Shown here: piece after piece, positions 36,600 to 45,592 of the stretch
How positions within the stretch are numbered: position 1 is the first letter of the stretch
How the letters are laid out: every line of letters begins with the position of its first letter
Assembly (NCBI GenBank): GCA_964573895.1
Contig: CAZNLS010000001.1
Coordinates: forward strand, 1-64,000
Length of the DNA stretch: 64,000 nucleotides
Reading direction: 5' to 3'
Origin: CAZNLS01 sp964573895
GTDB lineage: Bacteria > Acidobacteriota > Aminicenantia > UBA2199
The notes under the pieces: generated by a model
Seen by the model: the letters and a program-made list of their open reading frames with translations, nothing else
Databases searched by the model: none
Told to the model about the DNA's origin: nothing
Position numbers and translations under genes: made by a program

Positions 36600-38291
36600 A
36601 TGGAAGAAAAAAAAACTCTACACAAAACAAATTTCATCGAAAATATAATTGAAAAAGATGTTGCTCAAAATAAAAATGATGGAAAAGTAGTAACGAGGTT
36701 CCCTCCTGAGCCTAACGGATATCTTCATATAGGTCACGCTAAATCTATCTGCCTTAACTTCGGTCTGGCAAAAAAGTACAGCGGAAAATGTAATCTCCGG
36801 TTTGATGATACTAACCCGAGCAAAGAGGAAGATGAATTTGTGGAATCGATCATGGAGGACATTAAATGGCTTGGATTCGACTGGGAAGACCGTCTTTATT
36901 ATGCATCCGATTACTATGAGACTCTCTACGAATATGCCGTTAAACTGATCAAGAAGGGTAAGGCATTTGTATGTGATCTCTCTCCGGAGGAGATAAGAGA
37001 ATCAAGAGGAACTCTTACGGAACCGGGGAAGGAGAGTCCATACAGAGACCGAACTGTTGATGAAAATATCAATCTTTTTAAAAGAATGAAAGACGGTGAA
37101 TTTGAAGAGGGATCAAGAGTATTACGTGCGAAAATAGATATGAGTTCCGGGAATCTCAATATGAGAGACCCGGTTATGTACAGGATATTGAAAACAGAGC
37201 ATCACAGAACAGGAAATAAATGGGTCATATATCCAATGTATGACTTTGCACATGGTCAATCTGATTCTATTGAGGGAATCACTCACTCCATATGTACTCT
37301 GGAATTTGAAGCTCATCGTCCCCTTTACAACTGGTTTACCGAAAATCTTGAAATATTTGCTCCCCAGCAGATTGAATTTGCCAGATTGAATCTAAATTAT
37401 ACGGTTATGAGTAAACGGAAATTGCTCAAACTTGTTGATAGCGGTATTGTAACCGGGTGGAATGACCCGAGAATGCCAACCATTTCAGGTCTCAGGAGAA
37501 GGGGTTATACACCTGAATCAGTCAGAGATTTTTCCGATAAAATCGGTGTTGCAAAAAGAGACAGCACAGTTGATATAGCATTTCTTGAACATTGTGTAAG
37601 GGAAGATCTTAATATGAGAGCAAAAAGAGTTATGGTTGTGCTTGATCCTGTCAAAGTTATAATCGAAAATTATCCGGAAGGCAAAACCGAAATGCTTGAG
37701 GCGGTAAATAATCCTGAAAAAGAATCCGACGGAACAAGAATGATTCCCTTTAGCAGAGAACTGTTTATTGAAAGAGCGGATTTTATGGAAAACCCTCCCA
37801 AAAAGTATTTCCGGCTTTCTCCAGGAACTGAAATAAGGCTAAAACACGCCTACTATATAACATGTACTGATGTTAAAAAGAATGAAGCGGGAGAGGTTGA
37901 GGTAATTTACTGCAGATATGACCCTGAATCAAGAGGAGGGTGGTCTCCTGACGGAAGAAGAGTCCGCGGCACATCTCATTGGGTTACTGTTCCCGAATCA
38001 GTCGAAGTCAGCATCAGGCTTTTTGAAAAATTATTTATAAAAGAAAACCCGGATGAAGTAGGAGAAGGAAAGACCTTTTTGGACTACATCAATTCCGATT
38101 CAATGAAGATTATAGATGGATGCAGAGCTGAACCATCTCTCTCTTCTGCCAGACAGGGAGATTATTTCCAGTTTTTGAGGAAGGGGTACTTTTGTCTTGA
38201 TGAAAAATTATCTACGGAGAAGGAGAAAATATTTAACAGAACAGTTTCCCTCAGAGACAGCTGGGCAAAAATTTCAAAAAAATCCGGATAA
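36600..38291 (+). CDS. glnS: glutaminyl-tRNA synthetase
   Basis: Class I synthetase charging tRNA-Gln. The HIGH motif is in PPEPNGYLHIGHAKS and the KMSKS equivalent is VMSKRKLLKLV. GRAEPSLSS-like C-terminal anticodon-binding barrels are complete, and 563 aa is typical. A good -10 (TATAAT, 36574-36579) precedes it, with only a poorly spaced -35. The presence of GlnRS means the organism need not use the Glu-tRNA-Gln amidotransferase route. It is convergent with sat, with 8 bases between the stops. Confidence 0.95.
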   Translation: MEEKKTLHKTNFIENIIEKDVAQNKNDGKVVTRFPPEPNGYLHIGHAKSICLNFGLAKKYSGKCNLRFDDTNPSKEEDEFVESIMEDIKWLGFDWEDRLYYASDYYETLYEYAVKLIKKGKAFVCDLSPEEIRESRGTLTEPGKESPYRDRTVDENINLFKRMKDGEFEEGSRVLRAKIDMSSGNLNMRDPVMYRILKTEHHRTGNKWVIYPMYDFAHGQSDSIEGITHSICTLEFEAHRPLYNWFTENLEIFAPQQIEFARLNLNYTVMSKRKLLKLVDSGIVTGWNDPRMPTISGLRRRGYTPESVRDFSDKIGVAKRDSTVDIAFLEHCVREDLNMRAKRVMVVLDPVKVIIENYPEGKTEMLEAVNNPEKESDGTRMIPFSRELFIERADFMENPPKKYFRLSPGTEIRLKHAYYITCTDVKKNEAGEVEVIYCRYDPESRGGWSPDGRRVRGTSHWVTVPESVEVSIRLFEKLFIKENPDEVGEGKTFLDYINSDSMKIIDGCRAEPSLSSARQGDYFQFLRKGYFCLDEKLSTEKEKIFNRTVSLRDSWAKISKKSG

Positions 38292-38299
38292 ATTAAATT

Positions 38300-39490
38300 T
38301 TAGTCTTTGATGGACTGGTAATATTTTCCCAGAATCTCAGCTACTTCAGGCCTGGAAAATTCAACAGGTAATTTTTCACCATTCGACAACATCTCCCTTA
38401 CCTTAGTACCGGAAAGAAAGACCCAATCCTCTTTTGTATGATCGGAGACTGAATTCATCATTATTACTTTGTTTAATTTTTTTGACCATGCCGTATGATC
38501 AGCATTAAAAATCTCTATTTCCATAGCATCTTCGGGAACCTCTTCTTTAAATATTTTTTGAGCATCAAAAGGACCATAAAACGATCCAACTCCAGCATGA
38601 TCTCTTCCTACTATAAGATGAGTACATCCGGCATTCTGCCTGAACAGAGCATGTAAAACAGCTTCCCGTGGTCCGGCATAAAGCATATCAAACCCATATC
38701 CGGTAATAAGTACAGTATTTTTTGGGAAGTATATCTCAACCATTTTTCTTATAGATGCATCCCTGACATCAGCAGGGATATCGCCTTTTTTCAGTTTCCC
38801 AAGGAGCATATGGATAAGGATACCGTCAGCATTTACTCCCTCTTTTGCCATTTTACACAACTCTTCATGCGCTCTGTGCATCGGGTTTCTGGTCTGAAAG
38901 GCAACAACCTTTTCCCAACCGAGTTTTTCTATCTCTTCTCTGATCTGCCATGCAGTTCTGAAAGTTTCCGGGAAATCGGTCTCAAAATATGAAAAATTCA
39001 GGACATCAACCCCTCCTCCAATTACATAATTTCCGAGTGATTTGAAAGTTGCAAATCCCGGATGTTGTAGATCAGAGGTCCCGTATACCTTATTCCCGAT
39101 AAGATCTTTTTGCTCCTTTGTCATTTTATCTACCGACTCAACAGTTTGAATAGCAATTACCGGATTCCCGTCTACGTTGGGATCTTTAAGGGCAATCCTC
39201 ATTCCAACTACAATTCCTTCCGCATTTTCCAACAGATTTAGAACCGGAACGGGGAAAAAAACTCCATTTCCGGTATACATTTTATCCGCAACCTTAATAG
39301 CATCATCAAGATTCATATATCCTTTAAGGGGGTTAAAATATCCGCTTCCAAGCATTACTGCATTGGCTGCTGCCTGGGAGCTTATCGTTACGGATAATAA
39401 ATTTTCTGCCTCTTTTTCCAATGATTTCCTTTTGTCATTATTGAAAACATACAACGGATTGAGTTTATCTGATCCATGCGGTTTAATCAT
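38300..39490 (-). CDS. sat: sulfate adenylyltransferase (ATP sulfurylase)
   Basis: Makes adenosine 5'-phosphosulfate from ATP and sulfate, or runs in reverse. The 396-aa monofunctional enzyme has FQTRNPMHRAHEELCK, containing the Q-T-R-N and H-x-x-H active-site motifs, and GRDHAGVGSFYGPFDAQ. RBS AAGGAG lies before ATG 39490. No aprAB, dsr, cysC or cysH is nearby, so assimilation versus respiration cannot be decided from this window. Confidence 0.93.
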   Translation of the reverse strand: MIKPHGSDKLNPLYVFNNDKRKSLEKEAENLLSVTISSQAAANAVMLGSGYFNPLKGYMNLDDAIKVADKMYTGNGVFFPVPVLNLLENAEGIVVGMRIALKDPNVDGNPVIAIQTVESVDKMTKEQKDLIGNKVYGTSDLQHPGFATFKSLGNYVIGGGVDVLNFSYFETDFPETFRTAWQIREEIEKLGWEKVVAFQTRNPMHRAHEELCKMAKEGVNADGILIHMLLGKLKKGDIPADVRDASIRKMVEIYFPKNTVLITGYGFDMLYAGPREAVLHALFRQNAGCTHLIVGRDHAGVGSFYGPFDAQKIFKEEVPEDAMEIEIFNADHTAWSKKLNKVIMMNSVSDHTKEDWVFLSGTKVREMLSNGEKLPVEFSRPEVAEILGKYYQSIKD

Positions 39491-39693
39491 AAATTTCTCC
39501 TTTTTATTGTTTTTTTCAGAAAGATAAAAAATTAAATGGCATTATAACGCAGTATCTCAATCACATCAACAGCAGATTTATGTGATAGAAATTCCGGTGA
39601 TAATTACAATTGTTGGCTTTTATCCCAAATGAGATAAATCCCTCTAAAATTTTTCTTAGAATCAGCCAAAAAATTGGCAAAATTTTACTACTA

Positions 39694-39722
39694 TTCAATA
39701 AAATATTTAATAAATGTATAAT
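39694..39722 (+). promoter_or_regulatory. candidate promoter for DUF1353 gene
   Basis: TTCAAT (39694-39699), 17 bases, and a consensus TATAAT (39717-39722). Transcription would begin near 39729, which supports ATG 39742 and excludes the far-upstream in-frame ATG at 39610. A small hairpin, GCCAA-AAAA-TTGGC (39665-39678), lies just upstream. Confidence 0.45.
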
Positions 39723-39741
39723 CTTTAGAAGCGGAGGGGCT

Positions 39742-40242
39742 ATGAGTCAATTCACGGAAGCACTGGTAATTTCACCTTTGGCAGATGGAAAAACATGGGT
39801 ATTGATCAATCCTTTTGGTTATGAGATAGGAAAAGAGGGGAGCGGTGATCTCATTTCCGTAAAACCCGGGTTTATGACAGATTTCGCATCTATCCCCCGT
39901 CTTTTTTGGGCAATTCTTCCAAAATGGGGGAAATACGGAAATGCAGCAGTTATACATGACTGGCTCTATTGGTCTCAAAAAAAATCACGGAAAGAATCGG
40001 ATAATATCATGCTCGAAGCGATGACTGTTCTCACAGTAAAAAAGTGGAAGAAGAAATTGATCTATTATGCAGTCCGGTTATTCGGATGGATAGCCTGGAA
40101 AAGAAACAGGTGGGACAGAAATGCGGGGTTTGAAAGAGTTAAAATGAAGAAAAAAATCAACTCTCTTGAAATATCGAGACGCCCGGGATTTACCCGCAGG
40201 GCATTTAGACATCTGTTTTTGAGAAATAGAATAAAAAAATAG
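39742..40242 (+). CDS. DUF1353 family protein
   Basis: A 166-aa protein. ATG 39742 is preceded by GGAGGGG and is the start that fits the family. The core FMTDFASIPRLFWAILP followed by YGNAAVIHDWLYW is the DUF1353 signature. This family is common in phages and scattered in bacterial genomes, with no established function. The C terminus is very basic (arginine/lysine-rich). No other phage gene is nearby, so it is not evidence of a prophage by itself. Confidence 0.75.
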   Translation: MSQFTEALVISPLADGKTWVLINPFGYEIGKEGSGDLISVKPGFMTDFASIPRLFWAILPKWGKYGNAAVIHDWLYWSQKKSRKESDNIMLEAMTVLTVKKWKKKLIYYAVRLFGWIAWKRNRWDRNAGFERVKMKKKINSLEISRRPGFTRRAFRHLFLRNRIKK

Positions 40243-40301
40243 ATTCAGCTTTCAATAATTCTTTTGGTAAAAGATGTAGAAAAAATCCCGGTTCGAATCT
40301 G

Positions 40302-40844
40302 TCATTCAATATATTCACGTATCTCCTCCAATGATTTCCTCACCTTTTTTCTGGCACTTTTTTCATCTGCCGGATATCCCAGAGCTATAATCATATCAAT
40401 TTTTTCAGATCTTGGAATTTTTAAAAATTTTTTTACTGCTTTTTCATTGAACCATCCAATCCAGCAGCTTTTTAATCCAAGCTCTTCTGCCCGCAGAACA
40501 AGGTGATCACATGCAATACCAATATCTACAAGGTTATACCTGATCCCCTGGATCTGCTGGGCTGTTCTTGTAATGATCTTCGATTTTCTTGTCGAAACAA
40601 GGATCATAGCCGAGGCATTCTCAGTAAACCGGTTCAACTTATAGAGACCGGAAAATGCTCTCAAGGCCAATTCCCTGATTACCTCCCTGTTGTCGATTAT
40701 GCGAAAATACCAGGGCTGGGAATTACTCGCAGATGGTGCAACCCGGGCAGCTTCAAGGCATTTTTCTAAAAGGTCCCGTTCTACCTGTACAGGTTTGAAT
40801 CTTCTTGTACTCTCCCTTTTAATGATGAGTTCTGAAAATTTCAT
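40302..40844 (-). CDS. nitroreductase family protein
   Basis: A 180-aa FMN-dependent oxidoreductase. The N terminus (KRESTRRFKPVQVE) provides the phosphate-binding arginines, APSASNSQPWYFRII is the typical FMN-side motif, and LKSCWIGWFNE is the C-terminal core. It reduces nitro compounds, quinones or flavin with NAD(P)H; the physiological substrate is unknown. It stands alone between convergent and same-strand neighbours. Confidence 0.85.
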   Translation of the reverse strand: MKFSELIIKRESTRRFKPVQVERDLLEKCLEAARVAPSASNSQPWYFRIIDNREVIRELALRAFSGLYKLNRFTENASAMILVSTRKSKIITRTAQQIQGIRYNLVDIGIACDHLVLRAEELGLKSCWIGWFNEKAVKKFLKIPRSEKIDMIIALGYPADEKSARKKVRKSLEEIREYIE

Positions 40845-40900
40845 TATTCTTTCACTAAGCCTCTATTATACCGAACATCTCTAATTTTTACTCTATTGAA

Positions 40901-41887
40901 TTAATTTTTTATATCACCAAACCCTATAAGTTTTTTGTTTTTTTCATCCCAAAGATGATATTTAAGTGACTTGAATGCATCAAATATTGTCAAAGGTTTT
41001 ATCTGAAATTCGGGATTTTCTTTCAGAAACCTTTCAAGTTTATAATTGGGAATTTTCGGACCCAGGTGATGTATGTGATGAAACCCGATGTTTCCGGAAA
41101 ACCACTGCAGTATTTTTGGGAGTTTAAGGTATGAAGAACCTTCAAGAGCAATTCTTTTATAATCCCAATTTTTCTCCCTTACCCAGATCACATCCTTGAA
41201 CTGATGCTGAACATAAAACAACCATACACCTGCAACTGATGAAAAATAGATTATAGGGAGTTGAATCAGCAGGAATTCTTTGAAACCTATAATAATTATA
41301 AGTATCGTTACAATCAGAATCAGAAGCAGAGTTGTCAAATGAGTGTAGATCTTTATCTTTACCGGATTATTCTTGTCGGGGAATCTGTTAAACAGAAGAA
41401 ATATCAGTGGCGGAGCAATTAAGAAAAGAACAAAGGGATTTCTATATATTCTGTAACCTATTTTTTTTTTTTGTGAAAGCTTCAAATACTCTTCAAGAGT
41501 CAGGGTCATAACATCTCCAATTCCCCTTTTATCAAGATTTCCGATGGTTTGATGATGAATCGCATGCGGGTAATGCCAGCTGTGGTAAGGGGTAAATGAT
41601 AGTAATCCTCCAAAAATACCGGTTATTCTGTTTAATCTTTCAGACCTGAAAAATGAACCGTGACCGCAATCATGAAAAATTATGAATATTCTTACTAAAA
41701 ATCCGGCAGCTAATATTGACAGAGCCAGTGTTATCCAGTAAGAATATCGAAGCGAATATATCATAAGTCCCCACAATAAAAAATAGGGGAGAAATGAATT
41801 GAATATTTGGAAGAGACTCATTCTGATATCAGATTTACTGTATTTTTTTACAACTTTAATCCAACTTTTATCTTCATTTTTTTTCAT
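40901..41887 (-). CDS. membrane fatty-acid desaturase
   Basis: A di-iron membrane enzyme of 328 aa. I use ATG 41887, which has GGAGG about 7 bases upstream, instead of the longer frame. Three histidine boxes are present: HDCGH, HYPHAIHH and HHIHH, separated by the expected pairs of hydrophobic helices. Known relatives introduce double bonds into lipid acyl chains using O2. That fits poorly with a strict anaerobe and suggests at least some oxygen exposure, or a different reaction. The start overlaps the end of the upstream gene by 14 bases, so the two are coupled. Confidence 0.85.
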   Translation of the reverse strand: MKKNEDKSWIKVVKKYSKSDIRMSLFQIFNSFLPYFLLWGLMIYSLRYSYWITLALSILAAGFLVRIFIIFHDCGHGSFFRSERLNRITGIFGGLLSFTPYHSWHYPHAIHHQTIGNLDKRGIGDVMTLTLEEYLKLSQKKKIGYRIYRNPFVLFLIAPPLIFLLFNRFPDKNNPVKIKIYTHLTTLLLILIVTILIIIIGFKEFLLIQLPIIYFSSVAGVWLFYVQHQFKDVIWVREKNWDYKRIALEGSSYLKLPKILQWFSGNIGFHHIHHLGPKIPNYKLERFLKENPEFQIKPLTIFDAFKSLKYHLWDEKNKKLIGFGDIKN

Positions 41888-42563
41888 TTTTTTCCTCCGA
41901 ATTACCGATGAAATAAATTTCCGGTTTTTCAAGAATTTTATTTTGATACTCATTAACAGAGACATTAATCATGGCTTTGCCAATCAGCTCCGTTGTCAAA
42001 ATTTCGAAAAATGTTTTCATCACGGGATAGAAAGGTTTTAATAAAGCATATATAAAAGCATACAATTTGGTTTTTGTCCGGACTCCTTTGACAGGCTGAA
42101 TATAACCGGGACGAAACATGTAAACTTTCCTGAACCCGAGACGAAGAAGCGCATTCTCAGTTTTCCCCTTGACCCGAGCCCACATGACACCTCTTTTTTC
42201 ACTGCTGTCGGTACCTGCACCCGAAACATAACAGAAAACCATGTTTCTATTTAATCTAAGCAGAACTTTTGCAAAATTCATAGTCAGATCATAAGTAATT
42301 CTTGTGTAATCATCTTCAGACATCCTTAAAGATGAAACCCCTAGACAGAAGAAACATGCATCAAATCCCTCAAGTTCTTTTTCAATTGAAGAGAGATCAA
42401 AAAAATCAGCCAGGATAATCTCTTTCAACTTCTCATGCTTTAATTTAATACTCGTTCTATTTATTATCAACACAGAATCAACATCCGGGCTTTCCAGACA
42501 CTCAAGCAATACTCCCTTTCCAACCATTCCGCTTGATCCTGTAATTATCACATTCAAACTCAT
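41874..42563 (-). CDS. NAD(P)-binding atypical SDR / epimerase-like protein
   Basis: A 229-aa Rossmann protein. VIITGSSGMVGKGVLLECL is the dinucleotide-binding loop, ACFFCLGVSS the next strand, and FCYVSGAGTDSSEKRG lies where the SDR serine usually sits. The canonical YxxxK is not obvious (WARVKGKTE occupies that region), so it is an atypical member. It is translationally coupled to the desaturase, suggesting a shared lipid-related role, by context only. Confidence 0.7.
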   Translation of the reverse strand: MSLNVIITGSSGMVGKGVLLECLESPDVDSVLIINRTSIKLKHEKLKEIILADFFDLSSIEKELEGFDACFFCLGVSSLRMSEDDYTRITYDLTMNFAKVLLRLNRNMVFCYVSGAGTDSSEKRGVMWARVKGKTENALLRLGFRKVYMFRPGYIQPVKGVRTKTKLYAFIYALLKPFYPVMKTFFEILTTELIGKAMINVSVNEYQNKILEKPEIYFIGNSEEKNEKK

Positions 42564-42582
42564 TCTTACCCCGAAAATATTT

Positions 42583-43611
42583 CTACGAATTTAAATCGGA
42601 TATAAATTCGTTTACCTCACTCTCCAACGTAGCCCAGGAGGTTACCAGTCTTATTACTGAGCTGTATTTATCAATCTTTTTCCAGACATAAAAACCATAT
42701 TTTTTTTGAAGCTTTTCAATCAGTCCGTTTGGAAGGACCGGAAATATCTGATTTGTTGTTGATCTTACAAATAATGAGAAATCAGCATCTTCCAGCGCCT
42801 TGCTTATCCTTGCTGCCATCATATTTGCATGTTTTGCAAGCTCAAAAAAAAGATCATTTTTAAAAAGCTCAAGAAACTGAATTCCAAGCAGCCTGCCTTT
42901 CGACATGAGGGCTCCTCGCTGTTTCATGTGAAAAGGAAAATCTTCTTTTAATTTTTCATTTGTAATAACGATTGCTTCACCGAGAAGGGCTCCGTTCTTA
43001 GTGCCGCCTATGTAAAAAATATCTGTCAACCTGGCAATATCCTCAAGAGTGAGATCGTTTTCAGTGCTGCATAATGCTGATCCCAGCCTTGCCCCGTCAA
43101 GAAAGAGAATCAAACCTCTTTCCCTGCAAAAATAAGATATTGACTCCAGTTCACTTTTTTTGTAGACAGTGCCTGCTTCAGTTGAATTCGAAATATAAAC
43201 AAGTTTAGGTTTCACCATATGGGGAACAGTTATATGTTCGTTTAAAATTTCTTCAATTTCTTTAACTGTTAATTTCCCATTCGTGGATGGGATTGCATTT
43301 ATCTTATGACCTGTTGCCTCGATTGATCCTGCTTCATGGGTATTTATATGACCTGTTGAAGCGGATATTACCGATTCATGTGATCTCAGAGCAGCTGAAA
43401 TAACAATCAGATTTGCCTGTGTTCCGCCACTCACAAAATGGATATGCGCACTACTATTACCAATTTTTTTGCATATTAACTCACATGCCTCAATACAGTA
43501 CTTGTCATCACCATATCCTTCATGCTGCTCAAAAGACGTTTCTGATAATTTTTTAAGGATATTCGGATGACATCCTTCACTGTAATCATCTTTAAAACTA
43601 TAACCCTTCAT
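42583..43611 (-). CDS. ltaE: low-specificity L-threonine aldolase
   Basis: PLP enzyme splitting threonine or allo-threonine to glycine and acetaldehyde. The 342-aa fold-type-I protein has FVSGGTQANLIVISAALR for phosphate binding, LFLDGARLGSAL with the Asp that contacts the PLP nitrogen, and IGGTKNGALLGEA with the Schiff-base lysine. Its ATG shares the A of the preceding stop (TAATG), so it is coupled to the racemase gene. Confidence 0.88.
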   Translation of the reverse strand: MKGYSFKDDYSEGCHPNILKKLSETSFEQHEGYGDDKYCIEACELICKKIGNSSAHIHFVSGGTQANLIVISAALRSHESVISASTGHINTHEAGSIEATGHKINAIPSTNGKLTVKEIEEILNEHITVPHMVKPKLVYISNSTEAGTVYKKSELESISYFCRERGLILFLDGARLGSALCSTENDLTLEDIARLTDIFYIGGTKNGALLGEAIVITNEKLKEDFPFHMKQRGALMSKGRLLGIQFLELFKNDLFFELAKHANMMAARISKALEDADFSLFVRSTTNQIFPVLPNGLIEKLQKKYGFYVWKKIDKYSSVIRLVTSWATLESEVNEFISDLNS

Positions 43612-44300
43612 TATTCCAGAGAATATTTTATTGCTGCTCTTGCCAATAAACGGGTTGAATCCAGCACCGGAAGGGGGCAGTCAGCAGGATCTACGATAAG
43701 AGGGATCTCGGTGCAGCCCAAAACCGCAGCTTCACATCCCTTTTTTTTCAGACGTGCAATAACCTCATTTAAATATAGACGTGCTCTTTCTGTAAAAATC
43801 CCGTTGACCAGTTCTTTAAAGATTATTTTATTGATATTTTCTCTCTCACCCTCATCCGGGATATCAATTCCTATTCCGTATCGTTCAAGTGTATCAGGGT
43901 AGACCGGACCGGACATCAAATATTTTGTTCCTAAAATTGCCAATTTTTCAAAACCATTTTCTTTTGCTTTATCAGCAACAACCTCAGCAATATGCAGCCA
44001 TGTCAATTTTGCTTTTTTCCTGACATATTCCATTGCTTCGTGAATAGTGTTATCCGGGCATATTGAAAAATCAGCTCCATTCTGTGCGATCTTACTTTCA
44101 GAAGATATCATTAATTCAGCAACACCCTTCCACTCTTTTTCACAAATATACTTCATATAAACTCCAAGAGGATGGTTATGCATACTAATTTCCGGGTGCA
44201 TGTACTCTCCCATGAGATCAGGAGATTCCGAACAGATTGTTCTGTAACACAGTGCTGCTCCCTCGGCACTGCAGGCTACTATTCCAATGTGTTTTGCCAA
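43611..44300 (-). CDS. aspartate/glutamate racemase family protein
   Basis: A 229-aa protein of the Asp/Glu racemase superfamily. The C-terminal catalytic cysteine is clear (AAVLGCTEIPLIV). At the first site the sequence is DFSICPDNTIHEA: the cysteine lies two residues before the usual C-N-T position, which is occupied by Asp. Either the Cys has shifted or the protein uses a different acid/base. It is coupled to the threonine aldolase, suggesting amino-acid catabolism or D-amino-acid supply. Confidence 0.8.
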   Translation of the reverse strand: MAKHIGIVACSAEGAALCYRTICSESPDLMGEYMHPEISMHNHPLGVYMKYICEKEWKGVAELMISSESKIAQNGADFSICPDNTIHEAMEYVRKKAKLTWLHIAEVVADKAKENGFEKLAILGTKYLMSGPVYPDTLERYGIGIDIPDEGERENINKIIFKELVNGIFTERARLYLNEVIARLKKKGCEAAVLGCTEIPLIVDPADCPLPVLDSTRLLARAAIKYSLE

Positions 44301-44343
44301 GATTCACCTCCTATTCTATCTTTTGTAATATTGCCATAATCAG

Positions 44344-44378
44344 GTGAAAAAAGCGATCTGAAAATAGAAGTTTTTCAC
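44344..44378 (-). terminator. weak AT-rich hairpin after the alpha/beta hydrolase gene
   Basis: GTGAAAAA (44344-44351) pairs with TTTTTCAC (44371-44378). Read on the minus strand, it is a stem followed by pyrimidines, between the hydrolase stop and the racemase start. The stem is AT-rich, so terminator function is uncertain. Confidence 0.25.
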
Positions 44379-44393
44379 TGATTTGAATAATTT

Positions 44394-45566
44394 CTACTTT
44401 GAATGTTTTTTAATCCAGGAAACTACCAGATTAATATAACCCTTTGCAAAGGGAGATGATATTCCGCCAAGGGTCAAATAATGTGAAGCAGCAGGAAATA
44501 TTTTTAAAAGATGATCTTTGTGAGCAGCTTCATTCAAAGTTTTTTTTAGAAGACCCATGCTTCTTTGTGGAGGTACAAAAGAATCATCACTGCCCCAGAT
44601 AGCTAAAACAGGACATTTTATCTTAGATAATACAGTTTTATCTTCAATGTTTTCTTTTGAATATCTACCCGATAAGAGAAGTTTTAAAAAAGTGCCTGAA
44701 TCCAGGTACCGTATCATATTCAGGCTGTTTGTAGGATCTGCAATTGTAATCCATCTATTTAACCTGACCTTTTCTACAATATTTTTGAAGCTGGCAAATA
44801 TTCTTTCGTTGTAACGTTTTAGCTGCCCCGATGCCCTTAGAATGACTATTTCTGCAAGTTCAGCCCAATCTCCTCCCATTTTTTTTGCTTCACTCAACAT
44901 TCTATTTCCTGAATTTTTGGGAATTTTACCGCTTAAGAGCATAAATGATAACTGCTTAAAGAGAACCGCTTTCCTTATTTCTGTTTCGGGAAAACCCTGT
45001 TTAATGCCTCTTTTTTCAGCACTGAACCTCAATATTTCCATTTCGGAAATTCCTGCTGCACCGGAAACCGCAACTACAAAAGAAACCTTCGGAGAAACAG
45101 AAGCCGTTAGAAGTGCAATCTGAGCACCTTCACTTCCGCCAAACAATCCAACACTATTTTTTTTTATATTCTTGATACTTTTCAGAGAATCAACTGCATC
45201 AAGAGCCTCGTCTATTCTGTTTTTCTTTGTCTGAATCAAAGCATTTCCACCAGAGAGCCCCGTGCCGGGGCTGTCATATACAAGTGCCGCAACACCATTT
45301 TTTGCAAACTCTTTTGCAAGTTTTGTCCTGAGCAGGCCTCTTGCACTTCTGTCAGCTCCGGCAAGAATTACAACAGCCGGGGATTTATCTCTACCCCCGG
45401 GGAAATAAAGAGTTCCGTATAAAATATATCCACCACTTTTAAAACTGATCTGTTTTTCGGGAGTTTCCGCAGGATTATCGTTCTTTTCACCATTACAGCA
45501 TAGAAGAGAAGCAGCAACAATAATCATGAGAATCAGGATTCTCTGTCGTAAAAATCTTTTCATCAT
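44394..45566 (-). CDS. exported alpha/beta hydrolase
   Basis: A 390-aa serine hydrolase with an N-terminal export signal and a relaxed lipobox (IIVAASLLCC), hence probably a lipoprotein. The nucleophile elbow is GLFGGSEGA, with DSPGTGLSGG before it. The acid lies in IWGSDDSFVPP and the histidine in ASHYLTLGG. An enlarged cap region separates core strands 6 and 7. It resembles dienelactone-hydrolase/acyl-transfer-like exported hydrolases; the substrate is unknown. Confidence 0.8.
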   Translation of the reverse strand: MMKRFLRQRILILMIIVAASLLCCNGEKNDNPAETPEKQISFKSGGYILYGTLYFPGGRDKSPAVVILAGADRSARGLLRTKLAKEFAKNGVAALVYDSPGTGLSGGNALIQTKKNRIDEALDAVDSLKSIKNIKKNSVGLFGGSEGAQIALLTASVSPKVSFVVAVSGAAGISEMEILRFSAEKRGIKQGFPETEIRKAVLFKQLSFMLLSGKIPKNSGNRMLSEAKKMGGDWAELAEIVILRASGQLKRYNERIFASFKNIVEKVRLNRWITIADPTNSLNMIRYLDSGTFLKLLLSGRYSKENIEDKTVLSKIKCPVLAIWGSDDSFVPPQRSMGLLKKTLNEAAHKDHLLKIFPAASHYLTLGGISSPFAKGYINLVVSWIKKHSK

Positions 45567-45592
45567 TTATAACTCATTTTAATACAAATTAT

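Noticed and set aside
39610..39741. Upstream start for the DUF1353 gene
   Set aside because: The region contains the likely promoter (TATAAT 39717-39722), and GGAGGGG lies directly before ATG 39742.
39742..40242. DUF1353 as a sign of a prophage
   Set aside because: No other phage gene is near it, it has its own promoter, and base composition does not change. The family is also found outside phages.
40290..40310. GGTTCGAATC resembling a tRNA T-loop
   Set aside because: The flanking five bases on each side (CCCGG side and CTGTC side) do not pair, and no acceptor, D or anticodon arm can be drawn upstream. It is chance similarity.
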